Notes under the pieces: generated by a model
The model's input: the letters and a program-made list of their open reading frames with translations, nothing else
What the model was told of the DNA's origin: nothing
Databases searched by the model: none
Made by a program: the position numbers and the translations under genes
Shown here: piece by piece, positions 54,301 to 64,000 of the stretch
Position numbering within the stretch: the stretch's first letter is position 1
Layout: the number at the start of each line of letters is the position of its first letter
Assembly: GCF_014284255.1 (NCBI RefSeq)
Contig: NZ_JACOFV010000001.1
Coordinates: 434,001 to 498,000, forward strand
Length of the DNA stretch: 64,000 bases
From: Cognatundibacterium jejuense
GTDB taxonomy: Bacteria; Pseudomonadota; Gammaproteobacteria; Burkholderiales; Burkholderiaceae_D
Direction of reading: 5' to 3'

Positions 54301-54839
54301 CGGAAGCCATCACAACCTTGCAAGATGCGATTCATAAGATCGATATCGAGACACGCGAATTGTTGCAGGATACCTTCGACAAGGTTAATCATCATTTCGC
54401 TGAATTGTTCCCGATCTTGTTTGGCGGTGGTCAGGCAAAATTAATTATGACTGGCGATGAAATTCTGGATTCAGGTGTGCAAGTGATGGCGCAGCCGCCT
54501 GGCAAAAAGAATGCCACGATTCATTTGTTGTCAGGTGGCGAAAAAGCGCTGACTGCAACGGCACTCGTATTCTCAATGTTTCAGCTCAATCCTGCACCGT
54601 TCTGTTTGCTTGATGAGGTTGATGCTCCTTTGGATGATTCGAATACCGAACGCTTCTGTAAGATGGTGAAACGGATGTCCTCCAATACCCAATTTTTATT
54701 TATCTCCCACAACAAAATTGCAATGGAAATGGCGCAACAATTGATTGGCGTTACCATGCAAGAGCAGGGGGTTTCCCGAATTGTGGCGGTAGACATGGAG
54801 TCTGCTGTCAATTTTGCTACTGAGGTTCAAGCGGCATGA
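51315..54839 (+). CDS. smc: Chromosome segregation protein SMC
   Basis: A 1174-residue SMC ATPase that organises and resolves chromosomes. The start is GTG (read as MRLTSIKLSGFKSFVDP). Walker A GPNGCGKSNIIDAVRW is near residues 32-47. Long coiled coils flank a hinge at about 510-660. The ABC signature HLLSGGEKALTATAL and Walker B FCLLDEVDAPLDDSN are near the C-terminus. It overlaps zipA by 4 bp. Confidence 0.97.
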   Translation: MRLTSIKLSGFKSFVDPTHFQVPGQLVGVVGPNGCGKSNIIDAVRWVLGESKASELRGESMQDVIFNGSTHRKPAGRSSVELIFDNSLGKAAGQWSQYGEIAVKRTLTRDGTSTYYINGQAVRRRDIQDIFLGTGLGPRAYAIIGQGMISRIIEARPEELRVFLEEAAGVSRYKERRRETENRIHDTHENLVRVDDILRELNANLEKLEAQAVVANKFHELQSDQEEKQKLLWLLRKKEAANEQQKYFSEIEKTQLDLEEHTAKLRHVELELEQMRQAHYAVGDRMHQAQGHLYQTNAEIGSLEAQIKFVVESRSRLQSQLHSLTAQRDQWQTQSHHLQDELAEAEIHVEELAMRAEQAAEVAHSQGDTLPAMEQVWRESQLKTTESRAKIMQMQQQIELESAHQRNASNILNSLASRKERLQQEKQGLAMPDSSHLENLSFQLEEKKQMLEELSMQLEEAQQQLPVLEEGRKFAQTQVNQDAAELAQLEARLLALKQLQEKVQTQGKVQPWLEKHELGGLPKLWQKLHIEAGWETALESVLRERTASLEMSNLDWAKAFFSDAPPAKLAVYSPQISGEQILPTPGLKPFLSLLQLNDAGVRGLMQDWLHQVYVAEDVTAAFVDRVKLPAGASFVTKQGHVISRSSVRFYASDSEQDGVLGRQQEIENIGKQCRAKQLLADEAKSGAIRAEAAYTQAAHQLQDLRQRVSSLTQNTHSLQIEYMKLAEVQERFNQRSTQISTDLMEIATQEAEQQQIRAESEQKFEMLDLELAELQESHEDGQTAYLEKEQQLNNARQRLRELELAAQEASFAEKSHRSKMEEMRRNIATALEQSAQLFASMQQGQLELESMNDQAAQAGLQELLDRRSEQERALADARHELDQLTQKLRQHEDSKTQTERGLQPQRDRIVELQLKEQAARLAQEQYAEQLRNFEVDEDKLSEKLHADLKPSYLQGEVTRLTNAIAALGAVNMAALDELAQAKERKTFLDSQHADLTEAITTLQDAIHKIDIETRELLQDTFDKVNHHFAELFPILFGGGQAKLIMTGDEILDSGVQVMAQPPGKKNATIHLLSGGEKALTATALVFSMFQLNPAPFCLLDEVDAPLDDSNTERFCKMVKRMSSNTQFLFISHNKIAMEMAQQLIGVTMQEQGVSRIVAVDMESAVNFATEVQAA

Positions 54840-55990
54840 CCGATTTTCAAATAAGTTTATTAATTGCTGGCGGCACATTGGTCGTTGGAGTCGTAATTTT
54901 TAACAAATGGCAAGAATATAAGGCAAAAAAGACAGTTGAAAACGCCTTTGCGGATGGACACGATGATGTATTGCTCAATCCTGACGCTCCCGTCGATGCG
55001 ACGCAGAGACAAGAGCCAGTGTTCGCAGACAAAGAGCTGGATATCGAACCAGTCGTAAAAAAATCGCGTCCATCCGCTCCTGTTCAGGAGGAACTGCTTG
55101 GCGCGTCAAAAGATACAGGTTCGGAAGAAGTGCCTATGCCGCACGACGAGCCAGTTGCAGAGCCATTAACTAGTTCTTTGCTACCAGTGCTGGCGCGAGA
55201 ATTGCCAGTCGATGAATTAATTGACTGTGTTATTCCTTTAGAATTCGATACGCCAATTCGCGGTGAAAAGATTTTGAGTGAAATCGCTGATCTCAAATAT
55301 GTGGGTAAGAAACCCGTCCATTTTATCGGGCAAAGAGATGATGGCGAACGTGACGTGATCGCGACAGGTGGCGCTTACACTGCTATATTTGCTGGCATTC
55401 AGATGGTGAGTCGTAGTGGTCCGTTGAGTGAGCTTGAATATTCCGAGTTCATCATGAAACTGCGTGTCATCGCTGATAACTTAAATGCACATCCAGATAT
55501 TCCTGACATGAATAAAGTGATTTTACATGCTCGTGAATTACATCAATTTGTCGCTGAACACGATGCACAATTAAGTGTCAACGTCGCAGCAAACGGTGCA
55601 CCGTGGGCATTGAATACATTATTGGCTGCGTTAGAGAAAATGGGGTTTGATCAACGACCTGACGGACGCTTGATGATGCCTGATGGGGATGGCGGCAGCT
55701 TATTTACCCTTTCTACCAATGTTGGTGTGAGCGAGGTTATGACCTCACGTTTGACATTGTTATTGGATGTGCCATGCGTTGCTCCATCACGCGATAGTTT
55801 TGGTGCTATGGCAGCATGTGCACGTTCGCTCGCTACGCGACTAGGTGGCACTGTCGTGGACGACGGCAATCAGCCAATTTCCATGGCTGCGCTGGATGAA
55901 ATAGCTGGTCAAGTCAATGAGTTCTACGGTGCTATGGCTGAGGCGCAGATTCCGGCAGGGTCCTTGCGTGCCCAGCGTTTGTTTAGCTAA
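54836..55990 (+). CDS. zipA: Cell division protein ZipA homologue
   Basis: A 384-residue protein with an N-terminal membrane anchor (about residues 5-21, ISLLIAGGTLVVGVVIF). A Pro/Glu/Asp-rich linker follows to about residue 125, then the C-terminal FtsZ-binding domain (ZipA_C, about 240-370). ZipA tethers FtsZ to the inner membrane. The order smc-zipA-ligA is typical and supports the call even though the linker is divergent. Confidence 0.9.
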   Translation: MTDFQISLLIAGGTLVVGVVIFNKWQEYKAKKTVENAFADGHDDVLLNPDAPVDATQRQEPVFADKELDIEPVVKKSRPSAPVQEELLGASKDTGSEEVPMPHDEPVAEPLTSSLLPVLARELPVDELIDCVIPLEFDTPIRGEKILSEIADLKYVGKKPVHFIGQRDDGERDVIATGGAYTAIFAGIQMVSRSGPLSELEYSEFIMKLRVIADNLNAHPDIPDMNKVILHARELHQFVAEHDAQLSVNVAANGAPWALNTLLAALEKMGFDQRPDGRLMMPDGDGGSLFTLSTNVGVSEVMTSRLTLLLDVPCVAPSRDSFGAMAACARSLATRLGGTVVDDGNQPISMAALDEIAGQVNEFYGAMAEAQIPAGSLRAQRLFS

Positions 55991-55998
55991 ACAGGTAA

Positions 55999-59276
<3,278 letters not shown>

Positions 59277-59348
59277 GCATTTAATCTTGAGCTAAAGGCG
59301 TTCGTCTGGCACGAATTTTTGTAACGTTCGCTGTGCTGAATTAAAAAT

Positions 59349-59384
59349 ATGCGGTCAAGATGTTGAATCTGATCGCATTTTTTT
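59349..59384 (+). terminator. Terminator after galU
   Basis: ATGCGGTCAAGAT and ATCTGATCGCAT form an imperfect stem around a short loop, with a T run from about 59378. It ends the smc-zipA-ligA-galU unit. Confidence 0.75.
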
Positions 59385-59441
59385 ATTTGTGTTTATACTC
59401 TAATGCATCAACCGCATCGACTAATTTTTTAAGGTGTTTAA

Positions 59442-59975
59442 ATGATTCACCCAATACTAAAAATGGGCGATCCGCGTTTATTGCGTATCGCAAAAAGCGT
59501 CGCCACATTTGATACGCCTGAATTGCATCAGATTATTGCCGACATGTTTGAAACGATGAAGGCTGCAAACGGTGCTGGTTTAGCTGCGCCACAGATTGGC
59601 ATTGATTTGCAACTCGTCATTTTTGGCTTTAAAACAAACCTGCGCTATCCCGATGCACCGTTGGTACCAGAAACTGTGCTGATCAATCCTGTCCTGACAC
59701 CTTTGTTGGATGCAATTGAAGATGGGTGGGAAGGGTGCTTATCTGTGCCGGGCATGCGTGGCGTGGTGCCACGATGGTCAGCATTGCGTTACGAGGGATT
59801 CGACCAATATGGTCAAGTAATTTCGCGCGAAGTAGAGGGTTTTCATGCTCGTGTCGTGCAGCATGAGTGTGATCATCTGAATGGAATGTTGTACCCTATG
59901 CGCATCAAGGACTTTAGTCAATTTGGTTTTACAGAGGTCTTATTTCCTGAATTGAATCCTGAGGATGACGACTAA
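59442..59975 (+). CDS. def: Peptide deformylase
   Basis: A 177-residue metalloenzyme that removes the formyl group from nascent chains. Motif 1 GLAAPQIG, motif 2 [11 protein letters not shown] (metal Cys) and motif 3 QHECDHLNG (two metal His) are all present. It is a type II-like short form and not next to fmt. AAGGTG precedes the ATG. Confidence 0.96.
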   Translation: MIHPILKMGDPRLLRIAKSVATFDTPELHQIIADMFETMKAANGAGLAAPQIGIDLQLVIFGFKTNLRYPDAPLVPETVLINPVLTPLLDAIEDGWEGCLSVPGMRGVVPRWSALRYEGFDQYGQVISREVEGFHARVVQHECDHLNGMLYPMRIKDFSQFGFTEVLFPELNPEDDD

Positions 59976-59983
59976 AACAAAAA

Positions 59984-60017
59984 AGAGAAGATGCATTGCT
60001 ACATCTTCTCTTTTTTT
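59984..60017. terminator. Terminator after def
   Basis: AGAGAAGATG (59984-59993) pairs perfectly with CATCTTCTCT (60002-60011) and is followed by T residues. An A run on the left makes it usable from both directions, also for the leftward pseudouridine synthase. Confidence 0.9.
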
Positions 60018-60107
60018 GATCGGATCGACTGGGAATTCTTTCAAGGCGACCTTAATGTTAATTCATAAAAATGAATGAATTTCTATTTTATTCATCGATT
60101 TCTCAAA

Positions 60108-60854
60108 TCAAAACATTTCATCTTCACGCAAATAACGCCATTGGCCTTCAGGGAGATTACCCAATCTGACTTTTCCAATGCGAACCCGTTTCAGGCCTAA
60201 TACTTTTAAACCGACCATCTCGCACATGCGGCGAATTTGGCGTTTCTTGCCTTCACGCAGAATGAAATTGAGCTGATCTTCATTTTGCCAGCTGACTTTG
60301 GCAGGCAGTAATTTTTTGCCATCCAGGCTCAAGCCGTGATTGAGGCGTCGCAAGTCTTGATCTGGTAATTTCCCAGTTCCACTATACGCTACGCGTACCA
60401 GATATTCTTTTTCAACGACCGTATTTTCACCGATCAAATGTTTGGCGACGCGACCATCTTGTGTCAAGACCAGGAGTCCGACGGAATCGATATCGAGTCG
60501 TCCGGCTGGAACCAGGCTGCGCAACTGTGTTGGATGAAAAGTCGTATCGACACTATCCTCGGACCAGCGGTTTTCTGGCTTGATGAGAGCAACGGCGGGT
60601 GTATAGCCATCTTCTGCTTGTCCGCTGACATAACCGACAGGTTTGTTGATAAGGATGGTGACACGTTTGGATTGCTCAGCCGCAGCTTGCCGTTCCACGG
60701 TTACTTTTTGGTGTGGTAAAACTTTGCTACCCAGTTCATCAATGACTTTGCCGTCAACCCGCACCCAACCGCGAGCGATCCATTCATCGGCTTCGCGCCG
60801 CGAGCATAGTCCCAGTTCGGACATGCGTTTTGAGAGTCGTACTAATTCTGTCAT
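60108..60854 (-). CDS. rRNA pseudouridine synthase, RsuA/RluB/RluF family
   Basis: A 248-residue protein with an S4 RNA-binding domain (RLSKRMSELGLCSRREADEWIARGWV) and a catalytic domain with the active-site Asp in PAGRLDIDSVGLLVLTQDG. REGKKRQIRRMCEMVGLKVLGLKRVRIGKVRLGNLPEGQWR resembles the E. coli RluF C-terminus most. It would modify 23S rRNA or a tRNA; the site cannot be told from sequence alone. Confidence 0.9.
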   Translation of the reverse strand: MTELVRLSKRMSELGLCSRREADEWIARGWVRVDGKVIDELGSKVLPHQKVTVERQAAAEQSKRVTILINKPVGYVSGQAEDGYTPAVALIKPENRWSEDSVDTTFHPTQLRSLVPAGRLDIDSVGLLVLTQDGRVAKHLIGENTVVEKEYLVRVAYSGTGKLPDQDLRRLNHGLSLDGKKLLPAKVSWQNEDQLNFILREGKKRQIRRMCEMVGLKVLGLKRVRIGKVRLGNLPEGQWRYLREDEMF

Positions 60855-60935
60855 TTTTTAAATATCTTGCTGTGAAATTGAAACTAGCTATTTCAATATA
60901 TTTTAATAAAATCAAATAGGTCGCGAGCTTACACC

Positions 60936-63488
60936 CTAAACTCTTAAAGCATCAAGCAAATCAGTTTCAAATTGAATTTGGGTTCGCGCCCCTTGCAATG
61001 CCGCGCCATCAACGATGAAGACGTCTTCAACGCGCTCACCCAGAGTCATGATCTTTGCTGTGTGCAAATTGATCTTGTATTTAGTTAATATTTCTGCGAC
61101 AGCGTAGAGAAGACCATTTCGATCGTTTGCAGAAATGGAGAGCAGATAAAATTGCCCCTTGTCATCCGGGCGTAAATCCACGGTCGGCACGATAGGAAAG
61201 CTACGTGACATGCGCGATAAACGCCCTCTATTTGGCGGAGATAAAGGCGTCTGCTTGGCAAGTACTGCACTCAGCTCATGTTCTATCAGGTTGATAATGT
61301 CACGATATTGATGGGCAAATGTTGGCTCGGTTACCATGAAGGTGTCTAACGCGTAACCATTTTTGCTAGTATGTATTTTGGCGTCCAGGATGCCAAAATT
61401 TTTACTGTCAAAATAGTTGCATATCCGTGCAAACAGATCGGGTTGGTCTTTGACGTAGACCGTCACCTGCAATCCTTCACCAATGGGTGAAAGACGGCAT
61501 TTGACGACCGGTGTGGCACTGTCAATTTTGTCGTGTAAAACGCGGGTTTGCCAAGCGATATCGGATGCGTCATGGCGTAAAAAATAAGCCACATCTAGTT
61601 GTTGCCAGAATTTTTCATGCGCATCAGGAGCTATACCAACTAAGCGTAAAGCTTTTAATGCTTCTTCTTGTCGGTTTTTGAGTTCACGGTCTTTAGATGG
61701 TGCTTCTCCGCCTAGAACGCGTAAAGTCATGCGATATAAATCTTCGAGCAATTTGCCTTTCCAGCCATTCCATACTTTGGGGCTGGTGCCACGTATATCT
61801 GCCACCGTCAGAAGATACAGTGCGGTCAGGTGGCGCTCATCTTTCACCAAGCTAGCAAATTGCTTGACGACATCCGGATCGGATAAGTCTTGCTTTTGAG
61901 CGACATGCGACATCGTGAGATGGTTTTGTACCAAAAAAACGATGAGTTCAGTGTTGGCGCGGGTTAACCCGTGGTCGTAGCAGAATTTTTTGGCATCTGC
62001 CATCCCCAAAACGGAGTGATCGCCACCGCGCCCTTTTGCGATGTCATGAAACAAAGCAGCAATATACAAAACCCAGGGCTGAGTAAAGTTGGCCATCAAT
62101 TGGCTGCAGAATGGGTATTCGTGCGCGTGTTCTGGCATGGTAAATCGTCGCAAATTACGTACGACCATCAGAATATGCTGATCAACTGTATAGGCATGAA
62201 ACAAGTCATGCTGCATTTGGCCGATAATGCGCCGGAAATTTGGCAAATATCTGCCAAGAATGCTCATTTGATTCATGCGGCGCAAAGCATGGGTAATGCC
62301 CTGCGGGGACTGCAAAATTTGCAAAAATAAAGAACGATTGAAAATATTGTGCCTGAACTCCGCATCTATGAGTAAGCGCGCATGCCACAACGCACGTGAC
62401 GTTCGGGCGGTCATTCCTTTTAATTCGCTATGTCTTGCCAGAACTAAAAATACTTCCAGAAGTGCAGAGGGTGAAGACTCAAAGGTGTCATCCCGTGCAA
62501 TGTCAATAAAGCCATTCACCTCATTGAAATGCTCATTAATAGGGCGTGGTACTGATGGCTGCGGGAATAACACGGCCTCAATATTTTGCAAGAGAATCAG
62601 ATTGAGCTGAGTGACTGCCTTCGCCGCCCAATAATACCTTTGCATCAGATATTCACTAGCGCGACGTGACTCTGTCGTTTTAAAACCAAACGATTCCGCG
62701 ATCGGAGTCTGTACGTCAAAAATCAAACGATCTTCTCTCCGACCTGCGTGGATGTGCAGGCGAATTCGTATATCTTTGAACGCACGCTCATTACGTTTGA
62801 GTTGGCGTGCCTCTGTATCAGTGATCAGGCCGCGGTCAGCTAATTCGCGCCATGAGTTACCCAGGTGGGCCGCTTTTGCGACCCATAAAATTACCTGTAG
62901 ATCTCGCAAGCCACCTGGGCTTTCTTTGCAATTTGGTTCTAGACTATATGGCGTGTCTTCGTATTTGACGTGCCGCTGTTGTAATTCCAGGAGTTTTTCC
63001 TGAAAAAACTTTTGCGGATTCATTACCGATGAATAGCGCTCTTGTAATTCCCAAAATAGTTTTCGGCTACCTGTCACTAAGCGCGCTTCGAGCAGGCTAG
63101 TCTGCACCGTTATATCGGCGCTAGACTCTTGCAAACATTCGTCTACGGTGCGGATACTATGTCCAATATCTAAGCCGATATCCCAGAATAGTTGCACCAG
63201 ATTTTCGAGCTTTTCTTTCTCTGCTGGCTCTGGTGCTTTGTTCAGCAGAATCAGGACATCCACATCGGACTGTGGAAATAGCTCACCTCGCCCGTACCCG
63301 CCAACGGCGACCAGAGAGTATTCTTTAGGTAGTTGAAAATGCTTCCAGACTTTTTCCAGAACCTGATCAACATGTCGACATAAGTCGTGCAGCAGCTGTT
63401 CAGCTTTGTGATCTGCGTTGAAGGCGCGAATAATTGCAGCCTGACCTGTCTTGATTTCCTCTTTGAATGCGAGAGCGGGTGAGAGCAT
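60936..63488 (-). CDS. glnD: Bifunctional PII uridylyltransferase/uridylyl-removing enzyme
   Basis: An 850-residue nitrogen sensor. The nucleotidyltransferase domain has VAVGGYGRGELFPQSDVDVLIL (about 61-82). The HD domain for deuridylylation has ALFHDIAKGRGGDHS (around 480-500). Two ACT domains at the C-terminus (YVKDQPDLFARI and SANDRNGLLYAV) bind glutamine. Length is typical. It is 8 bp after map on the same strand. Confidence 0.96.
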   Translation of the reverse strand: MLSPALAFKEEIKTGQAAIIRAFNADHKAEQLLHDLCRHVDQVLEKVWKHFQLPKEYSLVAVGGYGRGELFPQSDVDVLILLNKAPEPAEKEKLENLVQLFWDIGLDIGHSIRTVDECLQESSADITVQTSLLEARLVTGSRKLFWELQERYSSVMNPQKFFQEKLLELQQRHVKYEDTPYSLEPNCKESPGGLRDLQVILWVAKAAHLGNSWRELADRGLITDTEARQLKRNERAFKDIRIRLHIHAGRREDRLIFDVQTPIAESFGFKTTESRRASEYLMQRYYWAAKAVTQLNLILLQNIEAVLFPQPSVPRPINEHFNEVNGFIDIARDDTFESSPSALLEVFLVLARHSELKGMTARTSRALWHARLLIDAEFRHNIFNRSLFLQILQSPQGITHALRRMNQMSILGRYLPNFRRIIGQMQHDLFHAYTVDQHILMVVRNLRRFTMPEHAHEYPFCSQLMANFTQPWVLYIAALFHDIAKGRGGDHSVLGMADAKKFCYDHGLTRANTELIVFLVQNHLTMSHVAQKQDLSDPDVVKQFASLVKDERHLTALYLLTVADIRGTSPKVWNGWKGKLLEDLYRMTLRVLGGEAPSKDRELKNRQEEALKALRLVGIAPDAHEKFWQQLDVAYFLRHDASDIAWQTRVLHDKIDSATPVVKCRLSPIGEGLQVTVYVKDQPDLFARICNYFDSKNFGILDAKIHTSKNGYALDTFMVTEPTFAHQYRDIINLIEHELSAVLAKQTPLSPPNRGRLSRMSRSFPIVPTVDLRPDDKGQFYLLSISANDRNGLLYAVAEILTKYKINLHTAKIMTLGERVEDVFIVDGAALQGARTQIQFETDLLDALRV

Positions 63489-63496
63489 TATCCAGC

Positions 63497-64000
63497 TCAG
63501 CCTTGATGATTTTTGATGAAATCTGGCAGTTCAGGATAGCCTTCTGACATGGTCAAAACTTCGTAGCCAGTCTCGGTCACCAGTACAGTATGTTCCCATT
63601 GTGCCGACAGGCTGCGATCTTTGGTGCGTATGGTCCAGCCATCGCCCATTTCACGGATCTCACGACGACCCGCATTGATCATTGGTTCAACTGTGAAGAT
63701 CATGCCAGCTTCGAGGCGTTCCATGGTACCTGGCTTGCCGTAGTGCATGACTTGTGGTGCTTCGTGGAAAATTTTGCCGATACCATGACCGCAAAATTCG
63801 CGCACGACGCTGTATCCTGCTTTTTCCGCGTGTTGTTGAATCACATGACCGATGTCACCCAGATGTGCGCCGGGTTTGATCTTGGCAATCCCCAGCCACA
63901 TGCACTCATAAGTGATTTCACTCAGACGTTTGCTCAGAATAGAGGGTTCGCCGACTAAAAACATACGGCTAGTGTCGCCGTGGTAGCCATTTTTAATGAC
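63497..64000 (-). CDS. map: Type I methionine aminopeptidase, C-terminal part (cut by window edge)
   Basis: The visible 167 codons start inside the gene (VIKNGYHGDTSRMFLVG) and run to the natural stop. GYHGDTSRMF contains a metal aspartate, GHGIGKIFHEAP a metal histidine, TVEPMI a metal glutamate and WEHTVLVTETG another. It removes N-terminal methionine from new proteins after deformylation. The N-terminal part lies beyond 64000. map-glnD order is conserved. Confidence 0.97.
   Translation of the reverse strand, partial: VIKNGYHGDTSRMFLVGEPSILSKRLSEITYECMWLGIAKIKPGAHLGDIGHVIQQHAEKAGYSVVREFCGHGIGKIFHEAPQVMHYGKPGTMERLEAGMIFTVEPMINAGRREIREMGDGWTIRTKDRSLSAQWEHTVLVTETGYEVLTMSEGYPELPDFIKNHQG

Overview
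The window looks like a chromosomal segment of a betaproteobacterium, most likely Burkholderiales and probably Oxalobacteraceae. This rests on gene content and order: yicC-gmk-rpoZ-spoT, rph-rdgB-hemW, smc-zipA-ligA-galU, map-glnD, the dapC/dapD/dapE cluster with a PilU-type ATPase, and many c-di-GMP and chemotaxis genes. No taxonomic search was possible. Genes are densely packed except around one accessory insertion.

Region 1 (1-10.6 kb) is core. It holds the leftward yicC-gmk-rpoZ-spoT unit (spoT cut by the window edge). Next comes a rightward run of a Ser/Thr kinase, its likely PP2C partner, rph, rdgB and hemW. It ends with a two-gene signalling unit: a degenerate-EAL/HDOD protein and a PAS-GGDEF-EAL protein.

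Region 2 (10.7-24.9 kb) is accessory. A tRNA-Ser(UGA) is followed by a P4-type tyrosine integrase. Convergent to it is a type II-C cas1-cas2 pair with no cas9. After about 860 bp of AT-rich sequence with no recognisable gene comes a complete type I-E CRISPR-Cas system in the order cas3, cse1, cse2, cas6e, cas7, cas5e, cas1e, cas2e. The array has 30 repeats of 28 nt and 29 spacers. The base just after each intact repeat is always C or T, which suggests a PAM-derived 29th repeat base and a PAM ending in a pyrimidine.

Region 3 (25-41.9 kb) is mixed accessory and signalling. It contains a MerR regulator with a VIT/VWA protein, a small membrane-anchored protein, a solitary HigA-type antitoxin, an HD-GYP protein, two chemoreceptors, an NTF2-like secreted protein, a GAF-PAS-PAS histidine kinase, a secreted alkaline-phosphatase-superfamily enzyme, a nitroreductase and MtfA.

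Region 4 (41.9-64 kb) is core again. It contains an ABC-F ATPase, prmB, the dapE-yffB-pilU-dapD-dapC strand, a repeat-led lipoprotein, the smc-zipA-ligA-galU operon, def, an RsuA/RluF-type pseudouridine synthase, glnD and the 3' part of map (cut by the window edge). Several clear intrinsic terminators separate the units.

The most notable features are the two CRISPR adaptation modules side by side (an orphan II-C pair and a full I-E set), the pyrimidine-only base after the repeats, the non-standard cas6e position, and several compact intergenic repeat or operator structures.
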